64,000 nucleotides of DNA, from positions 1 through 64,000 of the forward strand of contig NZ_FOYI01000014.1 in the NCBI RefSeq assembly GCF_900116005.1, given 5' to 3'. Under the pieces are notes generated by a model. The model was not told the origin of the DNA and did not search any database. It worked only from the letters and a program-made list of their open reading frames with translations. Origin of the DNA: Poseidonocella sedimentorum. Its GTDB lineage: Bacteria; Pseudomonadota; Alphaproteobacteria; Rhodobacterales; Rhodobacteraceae. Below, piece after piece: positions 16,568 to 25,085 of the stretch (position 1 is its first letter; every line of letters begins with the position of its first letter). The translations under genes and the position numbers were made by a program.

Positions 16568-16597
16568 TCCACTGCTCTACCCCTGAGCTACCCGGGC
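16523..16597 (-). tRNA. tRNA-Phe (GAA)
   Basis: The 75-base gene encodes the CCA end (TGG at 16523-16525 on the plus strand). The acceptor stem GCCCGGG pairs with CCCGGGC and the D stem GCTC with GAGC. The T arm is normal and the anticodon loop TTGAAAA gives anticodon GAA. The anticodon stem has one T/T mismatch at its second pair, which I believe is usual in relatives but could not check. It is the integration target of the element to its left. Confidence 0.95.
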
Positions 16598-16721
16598 AAC
16601 GGGAACGCCTTGGCGTTCGGGTGGGTGGTTTCTATGCGAGGCCTTGGGGCGTGTCCAGCGCATTTTGTGGGGGTTTAGTGGGAATATTTTCGCAAACTCG
16701 CAGGGACGCGCAGGCGGGTGA

Positions 16722-17171
16722 TCACCCCTTGAGTTTGCGTGTTTGCAGAGTCTTGATCCAAGCTGTTGCTCCGGCTTCGATCAGGGTCAGGGCGGCGTCG
16801 AAATCGCGGGTGAAATAGGGGTCGGGGACGTCGCTTGGGGCGCCCTGAAGGGGGCTCGTAAAGAGCGCGGTGTCGCACGGCGCGCCTGCGGGTCGGAGCG
16901 TTTCGATATCATCGAGGTTTTGGCGGTCCATGGCGAGAATGAGGTCGAAGCGCGTGAAATCGTCGGTGTGGAATTGCCGTGCGCGCAGGGGGCTGAGGTC
17001 ATAGCCGCGGCGGGAGGCGGCGGCTTGCATCGGGCCGTAAGGCATCTCGCCGATGTGCCAGGAACCGGTGCCTGCGCTGTCGATGAATAGCTCGGGCGCC
17101 TTGGCGCGCATCACCGCTTCTGCAGCGGGCGAGCGGCAGATATTGCCGAGGCAGACGAAGAGAAGACGCAT
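16722..17171 (-). CDS. Low-molecular-weight protein-tyrosine phosphatase
   Basis: The protein has 149 residues from the ATG at 17171; earlier in-frame starts add an unrelated tail. The catalytic loop C-L-G-N-I-C-R-S-P (C-x5-R-S) is at residues 7-15, and the D-P-Y general-acid motif is in V-P-D-P-Y-F near residue 112. It would remove phosphate from tyrosine residues of cytosolic proteins, or arsenate in related enzymes. The length matches the family. To its right on the opposite strand are the remains of a cobB gene. Confidence 0.93.
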   Translation of the reverse strand: MRLLFVCLGNICRSPAAEAVMRAKAPELFIDSAGTGSWHIGEMPYGPMQAAASRRGYDLSPLRARQFHTDDFTRFDLILAMDRQNLDDIETLRPAGAPCDTALFTSPLQGAPSDVPDPYFTRDFDAALTLIEAGATAWIKTLQTRKLKG

Positions 17172-17259
17172 GGTTTCCACCTTTCCGGCGTGCAAGTTGC
17201 GCGATCGCGTGGCGGAGGGCAAGCTCATCGCGTCGGCATGGGCGAGGCGTGGGAAGCGG

Positions 17260-17458
17260 GTCGTGGTTCTGCCGTGGGCAGTGGGGCAGGTCTATCCGGC
17301 GGCGGGATTTGTGGGGGAGGCGCGGGCCTTTGGGGCCGAGACCGTGGCGTTGACCCTTGAGAGCGGCCCGGCGCGCAGGCTTTTCGATGGGGCGATGCCG
17401 GGCCTGCGACCGAGACGGGCCGGATTGGGGCGCCGAGATCGCGGCGGAGTTGGTGTGA
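17260..17458 (+). pseudogene. cobB: cobB (Sir2 deacylase) C-terminal remnant with frameshifts
   Basis: The plus-strand frame at 17260 reads V-V-V-L-P-W-A-V-G-Q-V-Y-P-A-A-G-F and then E-A-R-A-F-G-A-E-T-V-A-L. This matches the end of NAD-dependent Sir2 deacylases (V-Y-P-A-A-G-F, E-A-K-x-x-G-A). From about 17390 the frame breaks. The residues D-A-G-P-A-T-E-T appear in one frame and P-D-W-G-A-E-I-A-A-E-L-V-stop (17456-17458) in another, as expected of a decayed C-terminus. The N-terminal 170 or so residues, with the NAD and zinc sites, are absent. No functional product is expected. The stretch is otherwise a gene-free gap between the phosphatase and the copper chaperone. Confidence 0.6.
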
Positions 17459-17497
17459 CGCGGGGGAGGCATGGTCCCCCGCGTGCGGAGCGGTGGC

Positions 17498-17977
17498 TCA
17501 GTGGTTTTTGTGCGCGCCGTGGTCGCCGCCGTCCATGGCATCATGGCTGTTGCCGATGCGCACCGGCAGGTCCAGGTCGATCACGCCGGCCTTCTCGAAG
17601 ATAAGCCGGACCGGGACGCTCGCCCCGTCTTCCATCGGGCTGGACAGCCCCATGAACATGACGTGATCGGCGCCGCGTTCGAGCGCGTGGATGCCATCGG
17701 CGGGGATGTCAAAGCCGTCCTCGTCTTCGCGCATCTGCATCACGCCGTCGCCAGACGAGATATGCGTGTGCAGCTCGACGCGGGCGGCGATGTCGGATTC
17801 CACGGCGATCAGGCGGTCTGGCGCTTCGGCGGTATTGTGGATGATCATGAAGGCCGCGGCCGATTTGGCAGTGCTCATCGCGCTGCGGACGTAGGCATCG
17901 GTCACCATGATATCGGCGGCGAGCGGCGTGGCGCAGAGCGCGGCGACCGCGAGGGAGGCGAGGGTGGTGCGTGTCAT
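17498..17977 (-). CDS. Periplasmic copper chaperone PCu(A)C
   Basis: The protein has 159 residues with a Sec signal peptide (residues 1-21, cleavage after L-A-A). The copper ligands are arranged as H-T-H at about 70, Met in G-V-M-Q-M, and H-V-M-F-M further on, the H-M...H-x-M pattern of PCu(A)C proteins. A His-rich tail (G-D-H-G-A-H-K-N-H) may add metal binding. The family delivers Cu(I) to the Cu(A) site of cytochrome c oxidase in the periplasm. The next gene upstream encodes a DUF2946-like protein, often found with copper genes. Confidence 0.92.
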   Translation of the reverse strand: MTRTTLASLAVAALCATPLAADIMVTDAYVRSAMSTAKSAAAFMIIHNTAEAPDRLIAVESDIAARVELHTHISSGDGVMQMREDEDGFDIPADGIHALERGADHVMFMGLSSPMEDGASVPVRLIFEKAGVIDLDLPVRIGNSHDAMDGGDHGAHKNH

Positions 17978-17995
17978 GTTGTCTCTTTCTGAAGA

Positions 17996-18436
17996 TCAGG
18001 AAATTTGTGTGATCCGGGCAGAAAGGGGCGGGGCGCGGGCCTTGGCGGCGGCCGGGCGCGCAGAGAGACGGTAGGCGGGCCCGGGCTGAACAACTAGCTT
18101 GCGCGCCGCCGGGGTGTGCGCCGGAATGTCGAGCGGTGGTGCGATCTGGCCGACATAGACCAGCGCGCAATCGGGGCAAAGGTGGCGCGGGGCGGTGGGC
18201 TGGCCGTCGGCATCCACTGGAACGGTAACAGTGCCGGAGCCGGTGCAGAGCACGATCGTCCCCACCGGGCCCGGCGTTGTGCGAGCGGTCGCATAGTGAT
18301 GGCTCGTGAGCGACAGAAGCAGCGCAAGGAGCAGGGCGATGGGCGCGTTCCAGACTCGTGCGCCTCGGGCGCGCCTATCTTCCAGACGCGAAAAAACGCC
18401 CCGACCGCGCGGGGCGGTGGGGCGTCTGATTTCCAT
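17996..18436 (-). CDS. DUF2946-like exported protein
   Basis: The protein has up to 146 residues. A hydrophobic segment (A-P-I-A-L-L-L-A-L-L-L) is followed by the DUF2946-type core: I-V-L-C-T-G-S-G-T-V-T-V-P-V-D and C-P-D-C-A-L. Members lie in copper-homeostasis loci, and their function is not known. The start is uncertain: codons before about 18385 overlap a perfect transcription terminator (18391-18416), and the first 30 residues are low-complexity and Arg-rich. No ATG or GTG exists directly before the membrane segment, so the ATG at 18436 is given here. It probably shares a transcript with the copper chaperone. Confidence 0.6.
   Translation of the reverse strand: MEIRRPTAPRGRGVFSRLEDRRARGARVWNAPIALLLALLLSLTSHHYATARTTPGPVGTIVLCTGSGTVTVPVDADGQPTAPRHLCPDCALVYVGQIAPPLDIPAHTPAARKLVVQPGPAYRLSARPAAAKARAPPLSARITQIS
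18391..18416 (-). terminator. Rho-independent terminator of rpmB
   Basis: On the minus strand a perfect 7-bp GC stem (CGCCCCG / CGGGGCG, 18397-18403 and 18410-18416) with a 6-base loop is followed directly by six T. It lies 44 bases beyond the rpmB stop and within the 5' part of the DUF2946-like reading frame. Confidence 0.85.
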
Positions 18437-18459
18437 CCAACTCAGTCGCACTGAGCGGC

Positions 18460-18747
18460 TCAGGCGGACGCCTGGGCCTTCTGGATCTCTTTCTTGACCT
18501 TCAGCGCGTTTGCGGACAGTTCCGCATCCTTCGCCTTGGCGAGATAAGCATCAAGCCCGCCCCGGTGATCCACGCTGCGCAGAGCAGCTGCGGAAATCCG
18601 AAGCTTCACGCCACGGCCGAGCGTCTCGGACTGAAGCGTTACATCGTTCAGGTTGGGCAAGAACCGACGCTTCGTCTTGTTATTCGCGTGGCTCACGTTG
18701 TTGCCCGTCATAGGGCCCTTACCGGTCAGTTCGCAGCGGCGCGACAT
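18460..18747 (-). CDS. rpmB: 50S ribosomal protein L28
   Basis: The protein has 95 residues from ATG 18747, the usual length in alphaproteobacteria. It begins [20 protein letters not shown], the L28 signature, then [11 protein letters not shown]. It is a structural part of the large ribosomal subunit. An in-frame start 51 bases upstream (18798) adds an unlikely tail. A clear terminator follows at 18391-18416. Confidence 0.97.
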   Translation of the reverse strand: MSRRCELTGKGPMTGNNVSHANNKTKRRFLPNLNDVTLQSETLGRGVKLRISAAALRSVDHRGGLDAYLAKAKDAELSANALKVKKEIQKAQASA

Positions 18748-18903
18748 CTCATGTTCCTCATGTGTCTCGTCGGGCCGCGTGGGCCCCTTCAAAACCAAAC
18801 GGGCACCGCCAACGGCAGCGCCCCGAAATCCGTCCGCGGGGGATACGCAGAATCGCCGGCCCCGTCAAGCGGGTTTCCGCGCGGTAGGAGAGAGGCGCCC
18901 CGT

Positions 18904-20394
18904 TCAGACGCCATGGAGCACCCCCCAACGGGCGAGGAGCGCGCGTTGCAGCCCCCGAGCCCGCCCGCTCCAGCCGCGCGCGCCGGGGGGCACTTCATCG
19001 CCGCGCGCTTTCGCGGCGGCGCGGGCCTCAGGATTGGCGCTGAAGACGGCAAAGCTCATCAACGTGCCGTCGGGCGCGGTCAGATAGCCGCCCAGCCCGT
19101 TGACGAAATCGAGCGTCCCGGTCTTGGCGCGGACCTGCATCGGCGGGCCGATCTCTGCGGCGTCGCGCAGATCGAAGGGCTTGAGCAGCCCGTCCAGAGC
19201 GGCGCGGATTTCGGGCCGGGCGAGCATCCGGGCGAAGGGGGCGGCCTGCAGGCGGGATCGGTCGCCCAGCCCGCTGTGATCTACGAAGGCCGCGCCGTCG
19301 AGCCCGAGACTTTCGCGGGCCCAGAGCGCCATTTCCGCGGCCGATGTCAGGGTGCCGCCCGGGCGGCGGCCACTTCGCGCGGCGCTCGCCATGAGCCCCA
19401 CGGCTTCAGCGGTCAGGTTGGTGGAATACTTCAGCATTCCGAACAGAATCTCGCGCAGCGGGGCGGAGCTGTGGCGGGCGATGGTCTCGCCGGTGGGCGC
19501 GTCGGTCATGAGCTCGGCGGCGGGCAGGACGATCCCGTGAGCGCGGGCAAAGGCGCTGAAGACCTCGCCGGCGTAGAGCGCGGGTTTGCGGACCGGAAGC
19601 CAGCGGGCCCCGCCGCCCCCAAGCGCGCCGCGCGCGACGCTCCAGTCATCATGCCCGCCCGCGTCGGCATAGGTATAGACCGGCCCGGCGCGGTCGGCGA
19701 CGCGCATCCGCGCCACGGTCACATCGGGCCGGTAGCGCGCCGAGCGGGCGTCCATCGTGATGTCATAGTCCCCGCCCTGGCGGCGCCATTCGAAATGCAC
19801 CCGGTTGTAGTTCAGGTTGAGCCCCGAGATCGCCGGATTATAGCCCAGATGCGGCAATTGCGCGGCGTCGATCGAGGGCTGATAGGGCAGCGCGCCCTCC
19901 CACAGGAGGAACCGCCCCGTGATCTCGCGCAGCCCGGCCTCCTTGAGCGCCGCCGCGAGTTCGGCCGCGGCATCGGTGTCGAAGGTGGGATCGCCCCCAC
20001 CGGCGAGGATCAGATCGCCCTCGAGCCGCCCGTCCACAACGGGGCCAGTGCCCAGAACGCGCGTTTCGAAGCGGAACGCAGGGCCGAGCGCCTCCAGCGC
20101 ATAGAGTGCGGTCACGACCTTGAGCACGGAGGCTGGCGGCAGGGCGACATCCGCGCCCCGCGCTTCCATGACCCGGCCGTCCGCCGCGTTGACCAGCGCC
20201 AGCGCCACCGGGCCATCAAGCCGCGCCTTGGCGATCAGATCGGCGGTGGTGGGCAGCGCGCGTTTGATCAGGCCCGCGGGCCGGGCCTGGGGAAAGAGCG
20301 AGCGGGCGGGCGCGCCGCCAAACACCGCGGTGGGCGCGGCCAGAGCCGCCATGCCGCCGAGGAGCGCGCGTCGGGAGAGGGTCGGGGTTGTCAT
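18904..20394 (-). CDS. dacB: D-alanyl-D-alanine carboxypeptidase/endopeptidase, PBP4 type
   Basis: The protein has 496 residues from ATG 20394; a much longer upstream frame has no family match. The N-terminus carries a twin-arginine-like signal (L-S-R-R-A-L-L-G-G-M-A-A). Peptidase family S13 motifs are present: S-V-L-K (S-x-x-K), Y-S-T-N (S-x-N) and A-K-T-G-T (K-T-G). It trims peptide side chains of peptidoglycan in the periplasm. It stands alone, upstream of nadD with 60 bases between. The Tat-like signal is unusual for the family and only inferred from R-R. Confidence 0.93.
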   Translation of the reverse strand: MTTPTLSRRALLGGMAALAAPTAVFGGAPARSLFPQARPAGLIKRALPTTADLIAKARLDGPVALALVNAADGRVMEARGADVALPPASVLKVVTALYALEALGPAFRFETRVLGTGPVVDGRLEGDLILAGGGDPTFDTDAAAELAAALKEAGLREITGRFLLWEGALPYQPSIDAAQLPHLGYNPAISGLNLNYNRVHFEWRRQGGDYDITMDARSARYRPDVTVARMRVADRAGPVYTYADAGGHDDWSVARGALGGGGARWLPVRKPALYAGEVFSAFARAHGIVLPAAELMTDAPTGETIARHSSAPLREILFGMLKYSTNLTAEAVGLMASAARSGRRPGGTLTSAAEMALWARESLGLDGAAFVDHSGLGDRSRLQAAPFARMLARPEIRAALDGLLKPFDLRDAAEIGPPMQVRAKTGTLDFVNGLGGYLTAPDGTLMSFAVFSANPEARAAAKARGDEVPPGARGWSGRARGLQRALLARWGVLHGV

Positions 20395-20455
20395 CTCGGG
20401 CGGAGTTAATCGCATGGCCCCTCGGGGGACAAGCGCGATCACGGGCAAAACTATG

Positions 20456-21058
20456 TTACCGCGCCCAGTCCCCGCGAGAGCGGATCGCGGTCGAGCTCTC
20501 ATCGCGCATAGGCACGTTGAGAAAGCACCAGGCCGGCGCGGCGGCGAAGGGCAGAAGATGCGCCTCGGCCGGTTTGAGCATGTAGCGCCGGTAGATCCGG
20601 GCGGCGGGGGCGGTGCGCGCCGCGATCCGATCGCCGGGGCGGGCGAAAACGCCGACGGGCACGCGCCCGAGGATGTCCTGCCAGTCCTGCCAGCGGTGAA
20701 ACTGCGCAAGATTGTCCGCGCCCATCAACCACACGAACCGGTGTCCGCGATGGTGCCTGGTGAGCGCGGCGAGGGTCTCGGCGGTGAAACGCGTCCCGGC
20801 ATGGGCTTCGAAATCGCTGATGCGGACGCGGGGGTGGTCCATGAGCTTGCGTGCCTGTTCCATGCGGCGGGCGAGCGGGGCTGGGCCGTGCGATTTGAGC
20901 GGGTTGCCCGGCGAGACGAGCCACCAGACCTCATCGAGCCCGAATCGCTTGAGCGCCTCGCGCGTGATATGCACGTGGCCCGCGTGGGCGGGATCGAAGC
21001 TGCCGCCCAGCAGCCCGATGCTGCGCGGCCTCGCGCCGCGTGGCAGGGTCGCACGCAT
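20456..21058 (-). CDS. nadD: Nicotinate-nucleotide adenylyltransferase
   Basis: The protein has 200 residues with the nucleotidyltransferase motif [11 protein letters not shown] and the second motif near the end (S-S-T-A-I-R-S). It transfers AMP from ATP to nicotinate mononucleotide in NAD synthesis. It precedes dacB on the same strand. In many relatives nadD sits next to rsfS and other envelope genes; that arrangement is not seen here. Confidence 0.93.
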   Translation of the reverse strand: MRATLPRGARPRSIGLLGGSFDPAHAGHVHITREALKRFGLDEVWWLVSPGNPLKSHGPAPLARRMEQARKLMDHPRVRISDFEAHAGTRFTAETLAALTRHHRGHRFVWLMGADNLAQFHRWQDWQDILGRVPVGVFARPGDRIAARTAPAARIYRRYMLKPAEAHLLPFAAAPAWCFLNVPMRDESSTAIRSRGDWAR

Positions 21059-21176
21059 CGGCGCTCTCCAACTCGCTTTTTCAGACAGTTATCCATGCCC
21101 CGCCCCCGGCCCGCTTGGCAAGCCGTCGGGGGGCAAGATATTGACCGCGGATTTATAGCTGACTAAAGTCAGGCAA

Positions 21177-22067
21177 ATGACGATTTCCGATATTTCCCGC
21201 ATTCGCAGGTTCAATCGCGCGGTGACGCGCGAGGTGGGCGCGCTCGATCACTCCTTCCTCGGCCGTGGCCGCCCGCTGGGCGCCGCGCGTGTGCTCAATG
21301 CCATCGGTCAGGGCATCGACGAGGTGGGGGCCTTGCGCGCCAATCTGGGGCTCGACAGCGGGTTGCTCAGCCGGCTTTTGCGCGGGCTTGAGGGCGAGGT
21401 GCTGATCACTCTGGCGCGGGATGACGCGGATGGCCGCCGCCGCCGCGCGCGGCTCACCCCGGCGGGGCAGGCGGAGTTCGAGGCCTATGAGACCCTGTCG
21501 GACACGCGCGCGACGGATTTGCTGGCGGCGCACCCGAATACCTCCGCGCTGCTCACCGCCATGGATCTTATCGCGACGACGCTGGGCCGGGAAGAGATCG
21601 AGATCGCGGAGACGGACCCGCGCGCGGAGGCCGCGATTCACTGCCTTGAGGCCTATTACGCCGAACTCGCGGCGCGGTTCGACGGCGGGTTCGATGTCTC
21701 GCTTTCCTGCGATCCGGAGGCCGCAAGCATGACCGCGCCGCGCGGGGCGTTTTTCGTCGCGCTCTCGGACGGAATGCCGCTCGGCTGCGTCGGGCTGAAG
21801 GGGACGGATCTGGGCTATGCCGAGATCAAGCGGCTCTGGGTCGCGCCGTCCGCCCGGGGGCTTGGCCTTGCGCGCAAGCTCATGACGCGGGCCGAAGCGG
21901 CTGCGCAGAAGCTCGGGATCACCACTTTGCGGCTCGACACCAACGCGGCTCTGACCGAAGCGCAGGCGTTTTACCGCAACTCCGGCTGGCATGAGATTCC
22001 GCGCTACAATGACGATCCCTACCCGACGCATTTCTTTGAAAAAGCGGTGGCCGCACCGGGGGCGTGA
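21177..22067 (+). CDS. MarR-type winged helix fused to GNAT acetyltransferase
   Basis: The protein has 296 residues. Residues about 10-140 are a MarR-like winged helix (S-G-L-L-S-R-L-L-R-G-L-E, then D-G-R-R-R-R-A-R-L-T-P-A-G). Residues about 160-290 are a GNAT domain with the acetyl-CoA motif V-A-P-S-A-R-G-L-G-L-A-R-K-L and the end F-Y-R-N-S-G-W. Such fusions occur in many proteobacteria. The acetylated substrate is unknown. It is divergent from nadD, with about 120 bases in between. Confidence 0.88.
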   Translation: MTISDISRIRRFNRAVTREVGALDHSFLGRGRPLGAARVLNAIGQGIDEVGALRANLGLDSGLLSRLLRGLEGEVLITLARDDADGRRRRARLTPAGQAEFEAYETLSDTRATDLLAAHPNTSALLTAMDLIATTLGREEIEIAETDPRAEAAIHCLEAYYAELAARFDGGFDVSLSCDPEAASMTAPRGAFFVALSDGMPLGCVGLKGTDLGYAEIKRLWVAPSARGLGLARKLMTRAEAAAQKLGITTLRLDTNAALTEAQAFYRNSGWHEIPRYNDDPYPTHFFEKAVAAPGA

Positions 22068-22074
22068 GCGGGCG

Positions 22075-23271
22075 TCATGGCGCCGAGGTGCCCCGCGCGC
22101 GCGCCTCGGCGGCATTGCGCAGCAGATCGAGCAACAGCGCCTGCTCCGGGGTTGGCTCCCAATCTTTACGCACCGTGAGCCCGATGGCCCGGCCGGGCCA
22201 GTCCCCCGCGACATCGAGCCGCGCGAGCATCCCCTTGGCGATCTCCGCCTCGGCTTGTGTCTCGGAAATGCAGCCGATGAACTCTCCCGCATGGAGCAAC
22301 TCGCGCATGAACAGGATCGAGCCGCACTCGATCAGGCTCTCGGGCGGGGCGATGGCGCGGCTGGCGAAATAGGCGTCGAACTGGCCGCGCGACGGGCTTC
22401 CGGGGCGCGGCACGACCCATTGGCAGCCGGTGAGCGCGTCCAGCCGCAGCGGGCGGCCGACGAGCGGATGATTGGGCCGCGCGACGAAGGCGAGGGCATC
22501 GGTGAAGAGCGGCTCCTGCACCACCTCGGCGATCGGGGCGGGCACGCGCAGCGCGCCGACGATGAAGTCCAGATCGCCACGTAACAGACCGGGGAGGAGA
22601 TCTTCGTAGGGGCCGTCGTTGATCTCGATCGGCAGGCGCGGGTGGCTCTTGCGCAGCTCGGTGAGCGCCTGCGGCAGCAGGACAGAACGCGAAAGCGGCA
22701 GCGCGCCGATGGCGATCCGCCCGGCCTCACGCCCGTCGAAGGTGGAAAGCTCGGCCTCGGCCTGTTCCAGCTCGGAGCCGAAGAGTCGCAACGCGCGCGC
22801 GAGCGTCCGGGCTTGCGGTGTGGGCACGAGCCCGTGGGCCGCGCGCAGGAACAACTCGCGGCCCGCGGCGCGCTCCACCTGCGCGACCGCGCGGTGGACG
22901 GTTGGTTGGGCGAGGTTGAGCCGTTTGGCGGCAAGCGAGAAGTTCTCGGCCTCCACGACGGCGGCGAGCGCCTGTAGCTGGGCGTGGGTCAACGTGGGTT
23001 TGAGCCGGGGCGAGACCGCGTCGAGGCCGGGATCGAGGTGGGCAAGGGCCCGGCGCAGCCGGTGGCAGAGAAGCTCGCCGCGTTCGGTTGGAAACACGCC
23101 GCGCCGGGTCCGGGCGAAGAGATCGCCGCCGGACTGCCCTTCGAGATTATGGAGCGCCTGACTCACCGCCGGTTGCGAGATGTTGCACAGCGCGGCGGCT
23201 CGGGTCAGCGAGCCGCTCTCCGCGACTGCGAGAACGACGCGGAAATGCCGGATATTGCGCGCCAGTTTCAT
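22075..23271 (-). CDS. LysR-family regulator with two N-terminal HTH domains
   Basis: The protein has 398 residues, about 90 more than a normal LysR protein. Residues about 5-62 form a first LysR-type winged helix (V-A-E-S-G-S-L-T-R-A-A-A-L-C-N-I-S-Q-P-A). Residues about 94-150 form a second one (V-E-A-E-N-F-S-L-A-A-K-R-L-N-L-A-Q-P). A substrate-binding domain of about 220 residues follows (A-G-R-I-A-I-G-A-L-P-L-S). The doubled HTH is visible without any frameshift. It lies downstream of rhaK with 114 bases between. The effector is unknown, and a role in rhamnose control is only suggested by position. Confidence 0.87.
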   Translation of the reverse strand: MKLARNIRHFRVVLAVAESGSLTRAAALCNISQPAVSQALHNLEGQSGGDLFARTRRGVFPTERGELLCHRLRRALAHLDPGLDAVSPRLKPTLTHAQLQALAAVVEAENFSLAAKRLNLAQPTVHRAVAQVERAAGRELFLRAAHGLVPTPQARTLARALRLFGSELEQAEAELSTFDGREAGRIAIGALPLSRSVLLPQALTELRKSHPRLPIEINDGPYEDLLPGLLRGDLDFIVGALRVPAPIAEVVQEPLFTDALAFVARPNHPLVGRPLRLDALTGCQWVVPRPGSPSRGQFDAYFASRAIAPPESLIECGSILFMRELLHAGEFIGCISETQAEAEIAKGMLARLDVAGDWPGRAIGLTVRKDWEPTPEQALLLDLLRNAAEARARGTSAP

Positions 23272-23385
23272 CGGGGGGTCGCCTCGCGCATGGTGGTTTT
23301 CCGCCCGGCGGCGGAGCTTCGGCTATAGCTAAAACTTATTTTACAGTTCCGCGCAATCGGGGTGCATCGAGACCCACCTGGAGCC

Positions 23386-24774
23386 TCAAGCGTCCACGGA
23401 TTGCGGCCCGGCCACGGCGGCGCGCCAGTGCGCGGCATAGGCCCGCATGAGGGCCGCATCGGGCGCCGTGTCCGTGCTGGGGCGGGAGGGTACGGCGGGC
23501 AGGGCGGCATCTGGCGCGGCGAGGAGGGCGGCGCCGAGGCTTGTCCCGGTGCGCGTGGCCGAGGTCTCGACCGCGCGGCCCGTGGCGGCCCGCAGCATCG
23601 CGAGGTAGAGCGGATTGCGCGCAAAGGGCCCCTCCACGATGGAGGGCCCGGCCGCGCCGATCAACGAGAGGCACTCGGCGGTCATCATCGCGAGGTAGAA
23701 GGCCAGCGCGGCGCCTTTCTCCGCCGGTGTCATCTCCGGATCGCTCCAGCCGCCGGCCCGCTGCGGATAGGGGCCCGATCCGGGTTCGACGGCGGGAAGC
23801 AGCAGCAAGCCCTCGCGCAGAACGCGCGCGACGGCCGCGTCGTCCGGCGCCGCGGTCTGCGGCGACAGGCGGTCAAATTCTCGCCCGCCCATGAAACGCG
23901 CGGAGGGGGTCGGCTGGCCGAGGGCGTTGACGTTGACCAGCGTATCGCGGGCCGGATCCAGCGCGCGGCGGGCGCCGTTGATCGCCATGGCGATGACCCA
24001 TGTCCCAGTCGAGATCACCGAAAACGCGCCCTCGCGCTGGCGCAGATGCGGCAGGAGCGAGGCGTTGCTGTCGTGGATGCCGGAGTGGACGGGCGTCTGC
24101 GCGGGCAGGCCGGTGGCCTCGGCGAGTGCGGGCAGGAGCGTGCCCGCCACATCGGAGGCGGCGGCGAGCGGCGCCATGGTCAGGCCAAGGCGCGCGGGCA
24201 GGTCGGAGAAGCGCATCTCGTCGGGGCGCCACAGGTCCGTATGACAGCCGAGCGAGGTCGGTTCGGTGGTGAAGCGGCCGGTCAGTCGGCCGGACCAGTA
24301 TTGCGGGTAGCTCACCACCTGGGCCACACGCTCCCGCAGGCCCGGTTGCGTCTCGGTGAGCCAGTGGAGTTGCGCCCCCGCGTTGAGGCCACCGGGCAGG
24401 CGCGGCGCGCCGGTCTCGTCAAAGGGCGGGCGGATCGCGTCATAGGCGGCGGCGAGCGCAACGGGGCCGTCATGCTCGTAGTCGAGCACCGGGCAGGCGA
24501 TCTCGCCGCGCGCATCGAGCAGGACCAAACAGGCGCCGTGGGTCGTCACGCTGATCCGGTCGATCCGGTGGCGGGCATGCAGTGCCGCGAGACCGTCAAG
24601 GAAAAAGCTCCAGAGCGCCTCGGTATCGAAATGCGGATAGGGCGGTCCGGGGCGGACCGTATTGGGCCGGGTGAGGACCTCGACCTCCGTCATCGACGCG
24701 GTGTCGACCAGCGCCAGCTTGGCATTGGTCTTGCCGATGTCGATCACGGCGACGTGGGGCGGCGGCGCGCTCAT
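23386..24774 (-). CDS. rhaK: L-rhamnulokinase-type FGGY kinase
   Basis: The protein has 462 residues from ATG 24774, which overlaps the mutarotase stop (ATGA). The N-terminal [11 protein letters not shown] (phosphate 1 motif) and G-T-S-L-G-A-A near the C-terminus match FGGY-type carbohydrate kinases. The neighbours make it the rhamnulose kinase of a Rhizobium-type rhaRSTPQUK cluster, where RhaK phosphorylates rhamnulose and is also needed for transport. It is the last gene of the minus-strand operon. Confidence 0.9.
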   Translation of the reverse strand: MSAPPPHVAVIDIGKTNAKLALVDTASMTEVEVLTRPNTVRPGPPYPHFDTEALWSFFLDGLAALHARHRIDRISVTTHGACLVLLDARGEIACPVLDYEHDGPVALAAAYDAIRPPFDETGAPRLPGGLNAGAQLHWLTETQPGLRERVAQVVSYPQYWSGRLTGRFTTEPTSLGCHTDLWRPDEMRFSDLPARLGLTMAPLAAASDVAGTLLPALAEATGLPAQTPVHSGIHDSNASLLPHLRQREGAFSVISTGTWVIAMAINGARRALDPARDTLVNVNALGQPTPSARFMGGREFDRLSPQTAAPDDAAVARVLREGLLLLPAVEPGSGPYPQRAGGWSDPEMTPAEKGAALAFYLAMMTAECLSLIGAAGPSIVEGPFARNPLYLAMLRAATGRAVETSATRTGTSLGAALLAAPDAALPAVPSRPSTDTAPDAALMRAYAAHWRAAVAGPQSVDA

Positions 24775-25085
24775 GGCATGTGAAACACCAGCCGCAGGGG
24801 AGTCGCGACGGGCTCGTTGTCGGGATGGGTTTCCATGATGTCGGCCATATGGGCCCACCAGCGCTGCATGATCTCTGCCCCCGGAAGCGCGTCCATCCCG
24901 TGATCGTCGCTGCGCCAGAGCACGCCGAAGAGGGTGTTGCTCTGCTCGTCGAGGTGGATCGAGTAGTCCGAGACGCCGGCCTCCTTGAGCAGGGTCACGA
25001 GCTCGGGCCAGATCGCATCGTGGCGGCGCGTGTATTCCTCGGCCTGGCCGGGGTGAAGCCGCATGGTGAAGGCGTGTTTTTCCAT
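24771..25085 (-). CDS. rhaU: L-rhamnose mutarotase
   Basis: The protein has 104 residues, the usual size. It starts [14 protein letters not shown] and ends with the family's L-R-L-V-F-H-M-P. It interconverts alpha and beta anomers of L-rhamnose after uptake. Its start overlaps the rhaQ stop by one base (TGATG at 25083-25087), and its stop overlaps the rhaK start. Confidence 0.95.
   Translation of the reverse strand: MEKHAFTMRLHPGQAEEYTRRHDAIWPELVTLLKEAGVSDYSIHLDEQSNTLFGVLWRSDDHGMDALPGAEIMQRWWAHMADIMETHPDNEPVATPLRLVFHMP

Noticed and set aside
18565-20409. 614-codon plus-strand frame across rpmB and dacB
   Set aside because: It is antisense to two well-supported genes and is Arg/Gly/Ala-rich without motifs.
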